This document shows, piece by piece, positions 8,542-18,016 of a stretch of 64,000 nucleotides of DNA. The DNA is from Stappia indica (lineage in GTDB: Bacteria > Pseudomonadota > Alphaproteobacteria > Rhizobiales > Stappiaceae). The DNA lies in NCBI RefSeq assembly GCF_001696535.1, contig NZ_MBQE01000004.1:372001-436000 (forward strand), given 5' to 3'. Position 1 is the first letter of the stretch, and each line of letters opens with the position of its first letter. The notes beneath the pieces were generated by a model. It ran no database searches, was not told the origin of the DNA, and saw only the letters and a list, made by a program, of their open reading frames with translations. The translations under genes were made by a program, and so were the position numbers.

Positions 8542-9519
8542 ATGGCGAAAGACGCGGCGTCACGCAGTGGGGCCCAGCCGGAAAAATCGATCCTGCCTCC
8601 GCTGGTGCGCGGGGCGGCCGGGCCCGGTGCGTCCGCGCTTGCCGCAATGAACCGTCGCCGGCTTTTCGCCAGGATGCTGATTCTGCTGGCGATCGGCAGC
8701 GGTCTCGCCGCCGGGGCGCTGCTGTTCCTGCGAGCGCCGGAAGAGGCACCGCCCCCTGCCGAGGTCGGGCCGCCCGATCCCTTTGCCGGGCTTTCGCCGC
8801 GCGTGCGGGCCCGTCTCCTGGACGAGGCGCCGGATGCTGCGCTCGACCAGCCGGCCGCCTTCAAGCGGGTGTTCGGCGGCGATCCGCGCGACCTGTGCGA
8901 GGCGATCTCCGCTCTCGGCGTGCCCATGTCGGAGTGGCGGCTCGACCCCTTCGTTGCCGGCTTCTGGTACTGCGTCAGCGATCTCGCGGTGATCGGGCGT
9001 GCTACACCGGAAGGAGCCCGTTCTTCGCTCTTCGTCAACTTGCGCGGCCAGTCGCAAGGCGCGCTCAACACGGTCCGGATCAAGCTGAACGGCGACAACC
9101 CGCAGACGGCGCCAGCTGCCCGTGCCGCGCTGCTGCGCGTGCTGGACGCGGTCGGCGAGCGCTACGGCTGGCCCTGGCCGGCGGAGTTCAGGGCGGCCAT
9201 CGAGCAGGGCGGCGAGATCGAGCTGGAGCAGTTCGGCATGCGCCTGCGCGTGCTGCCCGAGGACGCGCAGCTGACCGGCGACGCGGCGGCGGTCGTGCGG
9301 CTCAACGTCATTATCGACTTTCCGGTCGTCGACCTCGTGGCCCCGGCCGAGCTGTTCGCCCCCTTCGCCTGGGAGGAGGAGGCCGGCAGGCGCCGCCGCA
9401 ACCGCCCGGTGGGCGGCGCGACGCTGCGCACGCCGCCCTCCGGGGACATCATCTTCAGTGCGCCGGAGGAGGAGACGGAGGGCGAGCGCCCGCCGCTCAG
9501 CGGCCGGGAAGGGGGATGA
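8542..9519 (+). CDS. Membrane-anchored protein of unknown function (possibly DUF6030)
   Basis: 325 residues. A cytoplasmic N-terminal stretch of about 43 residues is followed by one membrane helix (MLILLAIGSGLAAGALLFL) and a Pro-rich linker (EEAPPPAEVGPP). The soluble domain (about residues 80-290), probably periplasmic, has two conserved-looking Cys (DLCEAISAL and FWYCVSDLA). The C-terminus is charged and low in complexity. The start is supported by AGGAGCGG just upstream. It resembles small Hyphomicrobiales families such as DUF6030, which I cannot verify. It converges with the pirin gene and their 3' ends overlap by 23 bp. Confidence 0.7.
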   Translation: MAKDAASRSGAQPEKSILPPLVRGAAGPGASALAAMNRRRLFARMLILLAIGSGLAAGALLFLRAPEEAPPPAEVGPPDPFAGLSPRVRARLLDEAPDAALDQPAAFKRVFGGDPRDLCEAISALGVPMSEWRLDPFVAGFWYCVSDLAVIGRATPEGARSSLFVNLRGQSQGALNTVRIKLNGDNPQTAPAARAALLRVLDAVGERYGWPWPAEFRAAIEQGGEIELEQFGMRLRVLPEDAQLTGDAAAVVRLNVIIDFPVVDLVAPAELFAPFAWEEEAGRRRRNRPVGGATLRTPPSGDIIFSAPEEETEGERPPLSGREGG

Positions 9520-10423
9520 AGTCTTCCGCGTCGCCCGGCACGGTGTCGAAGCGCATCTGCTTCCAGTCTTCCTTGGCCTGGTCGATCCGCTCCTTCGACG
9601 AGGAGACGAAGTTCCACCAGATGTAGCGCGGCCCGTCCATCGGCTCGCCGCCCAGCACCAGGAAGCGCGCCGGCAGCAGGCCGGTCGCCCGCACCGTGAT
9701 GTTGTCGCCCGGCTTGAACACCAGAAGCTGACCTTCCTCGAAGCTCTCGCCGGCGATTTCGATGGTGCCGCCGACCGTGTAGATCGCCCGCTCCTCGTGG
9801 GTGGCGTCGACCGGCATGGTGCGGCCCGGCTCCAGCGTCACGTCCGCGTAGATCGTCTCCGAGGCGGTCTTCACCGGCGAGCGGGCGCCGAACAGGTCGC
9901 CTGCGATCACCCGCACGCTGACACCATTGTCCTCCAGCACCGGCAGGTTGTCGCGGCCGACATGCTCGAAGGCCGGTGCGGTTTCTTCCGCATGCTTGGG
10001 CAGGGCCACCCAGCTCTGGATGCCGAAGAGCTTGCGCGGCTTGCCCTTCACCTGCGGGTCCTCGCGTTCGGAATGGACGATGCCGCTGCCGGCGGTCATC
10101 CAGTTGAGCTCGCCCGGGCGGATCGCGAGATCCGAGCCGAGGCTGTCGCGGTGGTGGATCTCGCCCTCGAACAGGTAGGTGACGGTCGCAAGGCCGATAT
10201 GCGGGTGTGGCCGCACGTCGATGCCGCCGGTCTCCAGGAACTCCGCCGGCCCCATCTGGTCGAAGAAGATGAAGGGGCCGACCATCTGCCGCTTCGGCGA
10301 GGGCAGGGCGCGGCGCACCTCGAAGCCGCCGAGGTCCCGGGCGCGCGGCACGATCACCGTGTCGATCAGGTCGCAGGCGCCGGCATCGCCGGGCGTGGGG
10401 TCGAGGTCGGGCATCCAGGTCAT
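9497..10423 (-). CDS. Pirin-family bicupin protein
   Basis: 308 residues with the two cupin halves of pirins. The N-terminal cupin contains the metal-binding signature RPHPHIGLATVTYLFEG followed by the HHRDSLG segment and later SGIVHSER, giving the His/His/His/Glu iron site. Bacterial pirins are cytosolic; quercetin 2,3-dioxygenase activity or regulatory roles are known for a few members. The start at 10423 has GAGGGAG about 8-14 bases upstream and matches the family N-terminus better than the longer frame. It is a single gene with no functional link to its neighbours. Confidence 0.9.
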   Translation of the reverse strand: MTWMPDLDPTPGDAGACDLIDTVIVPRARDLGGFEVRRALPSPKRQMVGPFIFFDQMGPAEFLETGGIDVRPHPHIGLATVTYLFEGEIHHRDSLGSDLAIRPGELNWMTAGSGIVHSEREDPQVKGKPRKLFGIQSWVALPKHAEETAPAFEHVGRDNLPVLEDNGVSVRVIAGDLFGARSPVKTASETIYADVTLEPGRTMPVDATHEERAIYTVGGTIEIAGESFEEGQLLVFKPGDNITVRATGLLPARFLVLGGEPMDGPRYIWWNFVSSSKERIDQAKEDWKQMRFDTVPGDAEDFIPLPGR

Positions 10424-10643
10424 CGGCAGGTCTCCCTCTGGCGGACTTGCCCGCGCAGGGACAAGCGGCTGGACATCGGGCTTCGCCGGTTCCGGCGGCA
10501 GCCCGTCAGGGTCTCGCCATTCCGCTCGGAAGGCAAGGCGAAGACATGGAGATAACCGCTGCAAAATCTCGCGCTAGGTGCGGATCGCGCGACACAGCGT
10601 TCACGTCAGCGGAACTCGGCTCCGGCCGGTCTGCGCCTGCCTG

Positions 10644-11714
10644 TCAGACAGGCTCGGTCGCAAGGTACCTGGTGACCGTTTCGAGGATTTTGTCCTTGTG
10701 GGAAAAGATCTCCTCGAGAGACTCGATCGGGATCCGCGTTTCCGCCTTGGCTTCGTCGAAGACCCCGATATGGAACTTCTTTCCGTTGAAATGCAGACGG
10801 ACGATAGGTTTGCGATTGTTGTTCTCGAAAAGAATGCCGCAGTAGGATTTCTGGTCACGCATGTGGATGTTCGAGGCCGGCGTCACCTCGGAACAGATTG
10901 CCCGTATCATGTAAAAGGCATCGAGTTCTTCCTGGGTGGTGACGATATCGCTCGTCTCTTCCTCGGCCAGGGCCTCTGCCTCCGGTGCCGCATCTCGCTC
11001 ACTGCCTTCGAGGACCGCGTTGAATTTTTGCCGGGCCTTTTGTCTGAACAGGTCGTCGAACGCGCGTTTGATGATCGGTCGCAGCCCTTCCACAACTTGC
11101 TTGGTGATGTTGCCTTCGTAGAAGCTGCGGGCGACGAACTTGACGAATTCGTCGTCGGGGGCGTTCCACTGGCTGTTGATGTAAGCGGTCGCCAGTCGGG
11201 TGTATTTCATCGAAGACGCTGCAGAACGGATCTTTTCGATGTCGAAGCGCTCGACATGGAATTTTTCGATCTCTTTCAGGTCGTTTTCGTCGTAGGCGTC
11301 CAGGTCGAACTTGAAGAAGGGGGTCGTGTCCATCTTGTTCTTGTCTTCGATGTCGGTGAAGAACCAGAACTGGATACCGTTGGTCAGGATGGCGATCCGG
11401 GCCTCGGTCACTGTGAAATAGCGAAACAGCTGATTGTACTGCGCGTCGGAGAGGTTGGTGCTGATCGACTTGGCCTCGATCAGGTATTCGATCCTGTCGC
11501 CGATCCTGACTGCATAATCGACCTTCTCCCCCTTCTTTGTCCCGACATCCGAAACGAATTCTGGAATCACTTGGGAAGGGTTGAAAACATCGAAGCCCAA
11601 AGCGCGCAGGAAGGGCATTACGACAGCGTTTTTTGTGGCCTCTTCTGTCTGTGCCATCTTGCGTGCAGACTGAGAGCGAACGGACAATTCGGAAACAGAG
11701 TCCTTGAAGCTCAT
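10644..11714 (-). CDS. Orphan HSDR_N-type restriction nuclease-like protein
   Basis: 356 residues. The N-terminal half matches the type I restriction R-subunit N-terminal nuclease fold: KVDYAVRIGDRIEYLIEAKS supplies a PD-(D/E)xK-type site (Asp, then Glu-x-Lys). The C-terminal part, after an acidic linker (EAEALAEEETSDIVTTQEEL), holds a small conserved domain ending in a Lys-rich region. There is no helicase, specificity or methylase gene nearby, so this is not a full restriction system. The gene and its upstream 150 bp are clearly lower in GC than the surroundings, consistent with transfer. Its role may be defence-related; that is inference. Confidence 0.75.
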   Translation of the reverse strand: MSFKDSVSELSVRSQSARKMAQTEEATKNAVVMPFLRALGFDVFNPSQVIPEFVSDVGTKKGEKVDYAVRIGDRIEYLIEAKSISTNLSDAQYNQLFRYFTVTEARIAILTNGIQFWFFTDIEDKNKMDTTPFFKFDLDAYDENDLKEIEKFHVERFDIEKIRSAASSMKYTRLATAYINSQWNAPDDEFVKFVARSFYEGNITKQVVEGLRPIIKRAFDDLFRQKARQKFNAVLEGSERDAAPEAEALAEEETSDIVTTQEELDAFYMIRAICSEVTPASNIHMRDQKSYCGILFENNNRKPIVRLHFNGKKFHIGVFDEAKAETRIPIESLEEIFSHKDKILETVTRYLATEPV

Positions 11715-11869
11715 AATAACCCCCGAAATAAAAAACACCTGAAAACATGCAGAAGTATCGAAGTTAGAAATTGGAAATTCAAGAGTATTTTTCTAGGTTG
11801 TAGCCTCCGTCACCGCGCTGCAATGCTCCGCTGCTAACCAGCCGAAAACTTGGTCTCAGGGTTCTGGCG

Positions 11870-13426
11870 ATGTCTCTCAACGTGCTTCTCATCACCGCCG
11901 ACCAGTGGCGCGGCGACTGTCTCGGCATCGCCGGCCACCCGGTCGTGCGCACGCCCAATATCGACGCCCTGGCACGGGAAGCGGTGTATTTCTCCCGCCA
12001 TTACTGCCAGGCCGCGCCCTGCGCGCCGGCACGTGCCTGCCTCTATACCGGCCTCTACCAGATGACCAACCGGGTGGTGCGCAACGGTACGCCGCTCGAT
12101 GCGCGGCACGACACCATCGCGCTTGCCGCCCGTCGGGCCGGCTACGACCCGACGCTGTTCGGCTATACGGACCAGTCCGTCGACCCGCGCACGGTCACGG
12201 GCGACGACCCCTGGCTGCGCACCTACGAGGGCATTCTGCCGGGCATGAGCGTGCGTGTGCGCGTGCCGGAGGATCACGGCCCCTGGCTGTCCTGGCTGGC
12301 ATCGCGCGGGCACGAGCTGCCCGATCCGCCGCAGGACATGTGGCTGCCGGTCGACGGCCCCGCCGATCCGCCGACGGGCCGTCCGGCCCGCTATTCGGCC
12401 GAGGAGACCGAGACGGCGTTCTTGGTCGACGAGTTCCTGCGCTGGCTCGGCGAGGTGGAAAGCGCTCCGCCCGCCCGAGCCAAGGCCGGCGGCCGTCCCT
12501 GGTTCGCGCATCTCAGCTTCATCCGCCCGCACCCGCCTTTCATCGTGCCCGAGCCCTATGCCTCCATGTACGATCCGGCCGATGGGCCGGGCTTCCTCGG
12601 CGCGGCAACGCCCGAGGCGGCGGCGCGCCTGCATCCCTTCCTCGGCTATGCGGTCGAGCAGCAGGACAAGTCGCATTTCGTCTGGGGCGCGACGGGCAAG
12701 GTGCGCGACTGGGACGAGAGCGTGCGCCGGCAGATGCGCGCCACCTACTGGGGCATGGTCTCTGAGGTCGATGCGCAGATCGGCCGCATCGTTGCCGAGC
12801 TCAAGGCGCGCGGGGAATGGGACAACACCCTGGTCGTGCTCACCGCCGACCATGGCGAGATGATGGGAGACCACCAGCTCTTCTCCAAGCTTGGCTTCTA
12901 CGATCAGGCCTATCACATCCCGCTGATCGTCCGCGATCCGCGCAAGGGCGAGGGGCATGGCCGCACGGTCGAGGCCTTCACCGAGTCCGTCGACATCATG
13001 CCGACAGTGCTGGAAGCGATCGGTGCGACCTGTCCGTCATGGCTCGACGGAGCGCCTCTGACGGCCTTTCTGGAAGGGGGCGTTCCGGCCGAATGGCGCG
13101 ATGCTGCGCACTGGGAATACGACTTCCGCGAGGTCGCGACCGGCGAGGCGCAGGCCGCGCTCGGCCTGTCGCTCGATGCCTGCTCCATGAGCGTGATCCG
13201 CGATGCGGACGTGAAATACGTCCACTTCGCCGGCCTGCCGCCGCTGCTCTTCGACCTTGCCGCCGACCCGCACGAGACGCGCAATGTCGCGGGCGACCCG
13301 GCCTATGCCTCGCTGCGGCTGCACTATGCGGAAAAGATGCTGTCCTGGCGCGCGCGCCATCTCGACCGACGGTTGACCGGCATCGAACTCACCGAAGACG
13401 GGCCGGTCGACGCCAGAGGCGCCTGA
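11870..13426 (+). CDS. Sulfatase-family hydrolase, phosphonate monoester hydrolase-like
   Basis: 518 residues, the length of the Rhizobium/Burkholderia phosphonate monoester hydrolases, to which its whole length corresponds (for example NVLLITADQWRGD, IRPHPPFIVPEPY and VKYVHFAGLPPLLFDL). The formylglycine site is CxPxR at residues 51-55 (Cys51), and the metal site includes Asp11 and the TADHGEMMGDH segment. Such enzymes are promiscuous towards phosphonate and phosphate mono- and diesters, sulfates and sulfonates. A formylglycine-generating enzyme would be required and is not in the window. No signal peptide is visible, so it acts in the cytosol. Confidence 0.88.
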   Translation: MSLNVLLITADQWRGDCLGIAGHPVVRTPNIDALAREAVYFSRHYCQAAPCAPARACLYTGLYQMTNRVVRNGTPLDARHDTIALAARRAGYDPTLFGYTDQSVDPRTVTGDDPWLRTYEGILPGMSVRVRVPEDHGPWLSWLASRGHELPDPPQDMWLPVDGPADPPTGRPARYSAEETETAFLVDEFLRWLGEVESAPPARAKAGGRPWFAHLSFIRPHPPFIVPEPYASMYDPADGPGFLGAATPEAAARLHPFLGYAVEQQDKSHFVWGATGKVRDWDESVRRQMRATYWGMVSEVDAQIGRIVAELKARGEWDNTLVVLTADHGEMMGDHQLFSKLGFYDQAYHIPLIVRDPRKGEGHGRTVEAFTESVDIMPTVLEAIGATCPSWLDGAPLTAFLEGGVPAEWRDAAHWEYDFREVATGEAQAALGLSLDACSMSVIRDADVKYVHFAGLPPLLFDLAADPHETRNVAGDPAYASLRLHYAEKMLSWRARHLDRRLTGIELTEDGPVDARGA

Positions 13427-13437
13427 CCGGCAGGGCT

Positions 13438-14487
13438 TCAGGCGGAAGCGGGAACGCGCTCTGCTTCGGCCGGCTGCTCCTGCGCCGCCGCCTCGGCGGC
13501 CACCTCGCCGGCGGGAGCGGGATTGGGGCGGCACATGCCGGCCAGCGTCTGGCAGACCGGCCAATGCCCGGCATCGCCGAGATCCGTCACCTCGCGCACC
13601 ACATCGGCCACCGTCTCGCGCAGCCAGCGATGCGCCGGCTCGGCATCGTCGCGCCCGTGCCAGATCAGCGACACGGTGAAGTCGTCCAGCGCCACCGGCG
13701 GTTCGAAGATTTCCAGATCCAGCATTTCCGCCTTGGCCAGCGCGATACGCGCCGGCAGGCAGGAGACCAGGTCGGCCTTGGCGACCGCATAGGGCGCCAT
13801 GATGAACTGCGGCAGCGTCAGGAACACCCGGCGCGACAGGCCGCGATTGGCAAGTTCCCGGTCCAGCGAGCCGCCGGTGGCGTTGCGCGGCGTCACGAGG
13901 ACGTGCTCGGCCGCCACGAACTGTTCAAGGCTAGGCCCCTGCGGGCCGAACCGCCCGCGCCGGGCGATTCCCACCAACCGGTCCGAATAGAGCGGCATCG
14001 CCCGGTGGCGCGCCTCCAGCTCGCCGGCAACGCCGATGGCCATGTCGATCTCGCCGTCGTCCAGCATCGGCGTCATGCCGGCGGCGCGGGAGTTCTTGAT
14101 GTGCAGGTCGAGCTTCGGCGCTGCGTTGCGAAACCGCAGGATCAGCGCTTCCAGCAGCACGGCCATCGAATTGTCGGTCATCGCGATGCGCACCGCTCGG
14201 TCGAGGCTGCACGGGTCGAAATCGAGCGCCGGCGCGATGGCCTCCTCGATCCGCCGCAGCGCCTCCGACACCGGCATGGCCAGCGACTGTGCCCGCGCGG
14301 TCGGCTCCATGCCCCGGCCCGAGCGCACGAACAGCTCGTCGTCGAGGAGAGCGCGCAGCCGCGACAGTGCGTTCGACATCGCCGGCTGCGACAGCCCGAT
14401 GCGCCGCGCCGCGCGCGTCACGTTGCGCTCGCTCATGAGCGCGTCGAACGCCACCAGCAGGTTGAGGTCGACCGAGGATATATTCAT
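13438..14487 (-). CDS. LysR-family transcriptional regulator
   Basis: 349 residues. The N-terminal winged helix-turn-helix ([21 protein letters not shown], then [15 protein letters not shown]) is followed by a substrate-binding domain. The overall layout resembles the NodD/NahR branch of LysR regulators. A C-terminal Ala/Glu-rich tail is dispensable-looking. It is divergent from iorA (178 bp between the starts), which holds a perfect TCCAA-N6-TTGGA palindrome, so it most likely controls the iorAB operon and itself. The inducer is unknown. Confidence 0.9.
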   Translation of the reverse strand: MNISSVDLNLLVAFDALMSERNVTRAARRIGLSQPAMSNALSRLRALLDDELFVRSGRGMEPTARAQSLAMPVSEALRRIEEAIAPALDFDPCSLDRAVRIAMTDNSMAVLLEALILRFRNAAPKLDLHIKNSRAAGMTPMLDDGEIDMAIGVAGELEARHRAMPLYSDRLVGIARRGRFGPQGPSLEQFVAAEHVLVTPRNATGGSLDRELANRGLSRRVFLTLPQFIMAPYAVAKADLVSCLPARIALAKAEMLDLEIFEPPVALDDFTVSLIWHGRDDAEPAHRWLRETVADVVREVTDLGDAGHWPVCQTLAGMCRPNPAPAGEVAAEAAAQEQPAEAERVPASA

Positions 14488-14505
14488 CTCGTCAATGTTC
14501 CCGGA

Positions 14506-14526
14506 TATCCAAAATCAATTGGACGA
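14506..14526. promoter_or_regulatory. Palindromic operator candidate between lysR and iorA
   Basis: TCCAA (14508-14512), six bases, TTGGA (14519-14523), with further symmetry outside. It lies about 20 bp upstream of the lysR start and 140 bp upstream of iorA, in the position expected for a LysR recognition site. Confidence 0.5.
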
Positions 14527-14665
14527 TAGATGGATCGTGACCCACTTAAGGTCGCGTAGCAATCGCGCAAGTCCCGTCTGCCGGCTTTTTGCGTTCTTCG
14601 GGCGGAAGAAGGCAGGAAGAGGGGACTGGCGCGATCCAGCCAATCCCGTTCATCAGGAGGGACGG

Positions 14666-15124
14666 ATGATCCGATTGAACATCAATGGCCAGGATCGCGA
14701 GATCGATGTCGATCCCGACACGCCGCTGCTCTGGGTCCTGCGTGACGAGCTCGGCATGACCGGCACCAAATACGGCTGCGGCATCGCCGCCTGCGGGGCT
14801 TGTACCGTCCATCTCGACGGCATGGCCGTGCGCTCCTGCCAGACCATGGCGAGCGATGCGGAAGGCATGTCCATCGTCACCATCGAGGGTGTCGACGGCA
14901 AGGCGGCCAAGGCCGTCCAGGACGCCTGGCGCGAACTCGAAGTGCCGCAATGCGGCTACTGCCAGTCCGGCCAGATCCTGGCCGCCACCGCGCTTCTCGC
15001 CGAGACGCCGAAGCCGTCCGACGAGGACATCGACATGGCGATGAGCGGCAATGTCTGTCGCTGTGCCACCTACACCCGTATCCGCGCGGCGATCCATCGC
15101 GCTGCCGAGACGATGGAGGGCTGA
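14666..15124 (+). CDS. iorA: Molybdenum hydroxylase iron-sulfur subunit (IorA type)
   Basis: 152 residues, the standard size of the [2Fe-2S] small subunit of xanthine-oxidase-family hydroxylases. The N-terminal plant-type cluster is [15 protein letters not shown] plus a downstream Cys (VRSCQTM). The C-terminal helical domain binds the second cluster through CGYCQSGQI and the [12 protein letters not shown] segment. It passes electrons from the molybdenum cofactor of the partner encoded 4 bp downstream. The ribosome site AGGAGG is five bases before the ATG. The isoquinoline oxidoreductase name is by family; the substrate, an aldehyde or N-heterocycle, is unknown. Confidence 0.9.
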   Translation: MIRLNINGQDREIDVDPDTPLLWVLRDELGMTGTKYGCGIAACGACTVHLDGMAVRSCQTMASDAEGMSIVTIEGVDGKAAKAVQDAWRELEVPQCGYCQSGQILAATALLAETPKPSDEDIDMAMSGNVCRCATYTRIRAAIHRAAETMEG

Positions 15125-15128
15125 GCTC

Positions 15129-17351
15129 ATGTTTCATGTCATGAAGCGAATGCAGGATGCCGCCGCGCGTCCCACCCGCCGCAACTTCCTGAAGATGTCG
15201 GCGGTCGCCGCCGGCGGTCTCGTCGTCGGCTCGCGGCTCGCACTGCCCGGCGCGGCACTGGCCGAAGGGGCCGCGGCGGAAGATGCCTTCACGCCCTTCA
15301 TCCGGATCTCGCCGGACGGCCTCGTCACGGTGCTGAACAAGCATCTCGACATGGGGCAGGGCAACGCCACCGGCCTTGCGACGCTCGTTGCCGAGGAACT
15401 TGACGCGGCCCCCGAGCAGATGCGGGCCGAGTTCGCCCCCGCCGATGTCGAGCGCTACAAGAACCTTGCCTTCGGCATGCAGGGCACCGGCGGCTCCACC
15501 GCCATTGCCAATTCGTTCGAGCAGTACCGCAAGGCCGGCGCCACGGCCCGCGCCATGCTGGTTGCGGCGGCGGCAAAGGCCTGGGGCGTTCCGGCCGGCG
15601 AGATCACCATCTCCGGCGGCACGCTGTCGCACAGTTCGGGCAAGTCCGGCTCGTTCGGCGAATTCGCCGAGGCGGCGGCCAAGATGGAGGCTCCGGCCGA
15701 GGTGACGCTGAAGTCGCCCGACCAGTGGGTCTATATCGGCAAGTCCTTCCCGCGGCTCGACGTGCCGAACAAGACGGTCGGCGCGCCGAACACCTACGGC
15801 ATGGATGTCCAGCGCGAGAACATGCTGGTCGCCGTGCTCACCCGTCCGCTGGCTTTCGGGGGGAAGGTGAAGTCCTTCAACGCCGATGCCGCCAAGGCGG
15901 TAAAGGGTGTCGTCGATGTCATGGAGGTGCCGGGTCATGGCGTCGCGGTGCTCGCGACTTCCACCTGGCCGGCGATCAAGGGCCGCGAGGCGCTGGAGAT
16001 CGAGTGGGACGAGGCTGGCGCCGAGACCCGTTCGAGCGATGCCCTGTTCGCGGAGTATCGTGAACTGGCCGAAACGGCGGGGCCCGTGTTCCGCAACGAC
16101 GGCGATGCGGAGGCTGCGATTGCGGGCGCTGCGACGGTGGTCGAGCAGGTCTTCGAGTTCCCGTATCTCGCCCATGGCATGATGGAGCCGATGGTGCTTA
16201 CCATCCATGTCGAGGGCGACCGGGCAACGCTCTGGTATCCCTCGCAGTTCCAGACGGTCGACCAGCAGACGGCGGCGACGGTGCTCGGCATCCCGGTACA
16301 GAACGTGACGATCAACACGCTCTACGGCGGCGGCTCGTTCGGCCGGCGCACCTCGCCCGATGCCCGTCATATCGTCGAGGCGGCGAGCATCGCCAAGATC
16401 TGGGGCAAGTCGCAGCCGATCAAGCTGGTCTACACCCGCGAGGACGACACCCGCGCCGGCTACTACCGGCCGATGGGCGTCCACAAGGTGCGTGCGGGGC
16501 TCGATGCCGACGGCAATCTCGTCGGCTGGCATCACCGCATCGTCCAGCAGTCGCTGATGTCCGGCACGTTCATGGAGCAGTTCATGGTCCATGACGGCAT
16601 CGACGAGACCTCGGTCGAGGGCGTCAAGGATGCCAGCTACGCGATCCCGGCCTTCCATGCCGAGCTGCACTCGCCGAAGGTCGGCGTGCCGGTGCTGTGG
16701 TGGCGCTCGGTCGGCCACACCCAGACGGGCTACGTGGTGGAAGCGATGATGGACAAGGCGGCACGCGCTGCCGGCGTCGATCCGCTGGAGTTCCGCCGCC
16801 GGCACCTGTCGCAGCCTTCCGGCATTGCCGAGCGCGACAAGGACAATGCCCGCAAGCTCGGTGTGCTGGACAAGGTCGCGCAGATGTCCGGCTGGTCGGG
16901 ATCGCAGAATGGCGAGCGGTTCCGCGGCATTGCCGTGCACAAGTCGTTCAACACCTATGTGGCCGAGGTCGCGGAGGTCAGCCGTCGCGAGGACGGGACG
17001 TTCAAGATCGAAAACGTGTGGTGCGCGGTCGACTGCGGCGTCGCGGTCAACCCGGACAACGTCAAGGCCCAGATGGAAGGCGGCATCGGCTACGGCCTTG
17101 CGGCGGTGCTGTTCAGCGAGATCACCCTGACCGACGGTCATGTGGATCAGCTGAACTTCGACACCTACCGTCCGCTGCGCATCGAGGAGATGCCGAAGGT
17201 CGAGGTCGAGGTTCTGGCCTCCGCCGAGGCCCCGTCGGGCGCCGGCGAGCCGGGCACCCCGCCGGTCGGTCCGGCTGTGGCGAACGCGATCCTTGCCGCC
17301 ACCGGCGAGCTGCCGGCGGTCCTGCCGCTGACCAAGGCCGGTCTCGCGTAA
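15129..17351 (+). CDS. iorB: Molybdenum hydroxylase large subunit (IorB type), Tat-exported
   Basis: 740 residues. A twin-arginine signal ([20 protein letters not shown]) shows export of the folded enzyme to the periplasm. The body is the molybdopterin-binding domain of the isoquinoline 1-oxidoreductase beta/aldehyde oxidase group, with [12 protein letters not shown], a conserved [11 protein letters not shown] region and the active-site Glu in [18 protein letters not shown]. It forms a heterodimer with IorA. Many relatives are followed by a cytochrome c gene as electron acceptor; none is present here. I chose the ATG at 15129 because it follows the iorA stop by four bases and begins just before the Tat signal. 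Confidence 0.9.
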   Translation: MFHVMKRMQDAAARPTRRNFLKMSAVAAGGLVVGSRLALPGAALAEGAAAEDAFTPFIRISPDGLVTVLNKHLDMGQGNATGLATLVAEELDAAPEQMRAEFAPADVERYKNLAFGMQGTGGSTAIANSFEQYRKAGATARAMLVAAAAKAWGVPAGEITISGGTLSHSSGKSGSFGEFAEAAAKMEAPAEVTLKSPDQWVYIGKSFPRLDVPNKTVGAPNTYGMDVQRENMLVAVLTRPLAFGGKVKSFNADAAKAVKGVVDVMEVPGHGVAVLATSTWPAIKGREALEIEWDEAGAETRSSDALFAEYRELAETAGPVFRNDGDAEAAIAGAATVVEQVFEFPYLAHGMMEPMVLTIHVEGDRATLWYPSQFQTVDQQTAATVLGIPVQNVTINTLYGGGSFGRRTSPDARHIVEAASIAKIWGKSQPIKLVYTREDDTRAGYYRPMGVHKVRAGLDADGNLVGWHHRIVQQSLMSGTFMEQFMVHDGIDETSVEGVKDASYAIPAFHAELHSPKVGVPVLWWRSVGHTQTGYVVEAMMDKAARAAGVDPLEFRRRHLSQPSGIAERDKDNARKLGVLDKVAQMSGWSGSQNGERFRGIAVHKSFNTYVAEVAEVSRREDGTFKIENVWCAVDCGVAVNPDNVKAQMEGGIGYGLAAVLFSEITLTDGHVDQLNFDTYRPLRIEEMPKVEVEVLASAEAPSGAGEPGTPPVGPAVANAILAATGELPAVLPLTKAGLA

Positions 17352-17380
17352 GGTCCGTTGCCCCGGATCCGACATGAACG

Positions 17381-17418
17381 AACGGGCCGGCGCGCTTTCG
17401 CACGCCGGCCCGTTTTCT
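17381..17418. terminator. Strong terminator after iorB (bidirectional)
   Basis: AACGGGCCGGCG (17381-17392) pairs with CGCCGGCCCGTT (17403-17414), then TTCTTG. It sits between convergent genes ending at 17351 and 17435. Confidence 0.85.
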
Positions 17419-17434
17419 TGCGGTCTGCGCGTTC

Positions 17435-18016
17435 TCAGTAGACGCGGATGCGCGCCGGGATCGGATTGCCCTTGAATCGGACCGCGCCGATATACTCGCC
17501 CGCATCGGTCAAGGTCAGCGTGCCGACGAGATCGCCGACATTGAACAGCATCGTCTCGCCCTTCAGCGTCAGCGACCTGCCTTCCTGGCAGGAGTTTCTG
17601 TTGTAGAATTCGATACAGCCCTGTTGCCGGCTGCGGTAGCGCACCTCGTAGGAGAACACCGTGCCGTTCTCCTTGAGGAACCTCTGAACCCGCTCGTTGG
17701 CGCCGTTCGGCGCTAGCTCCAAGTCGATCCGCGGCAGCGCCATCAGCGCGTCGAAGGCGATTTGCTGGCGCAGGATCGGGTCGCGGGCGCTCGCCAGTCC
17801 CGCGCGCGTTGCGTAGGCGCGCATAACCGGCTGGTCGGAGCAGGCCAGTCCCTGATAGGCGAAGAAGCGGTCGATCGGGTCGGCATTCGCATCCGACAGC
17901 ACGTCGCGATACTGCTTCAGTTCGTCCTGCGACATCGTCTTGTACTCGTCGCAGGCCCATCCGGACGTCGTCATGGCCAGCAAGGCCGGAATGGCGAGTG
18001 TCAGGAGTTTTTTCAT
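17435..18016 (-). CDS. Secreted protein of unknown function
   Basis: 193 residues with a clear signal peptide (MKKLLTLAIPALLAMTTSGWA, cleavage before CDEYK). The mature part is about half helical, with DANADPIDRFFAYQGLACSDQ and repeat-like helices, then a C-terminal beta-rich part containing GCIEFYNRNSCQEG. Four Cys could form two periplasmic disulfides. I do not recognise the family. Its ATG overlaps the stop of the preceding gene (ATGA), so the pair is co-translated and probably works together at the envelope. Confidence 0.7.
   Translation of the reverse strand: MKKLLTLAIPALLAMTTSGWACDEYKTMSQDELKQYRDVLSDANADPIDRFFAYQGLACSDQPVMRAYATRAGLASARDPILRQQIAFDALMALPRIDLELAPNGANERVQRFLKENGTVFSYEVRYRSRQQGCIEFYNRNSCQEGRSLTLKGETMLFNVGDLVGTLTLTDAGEYIGAVRFKGNPIPARIRVY

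Noticed and set aside
14877-17960. Very long minus-strand open frame opposite iorAB
   Set aside because: It mirrors the codon structure of iorB and has no domain similarity; the Tat signal and molybdopterin motifs are on the plus strand.
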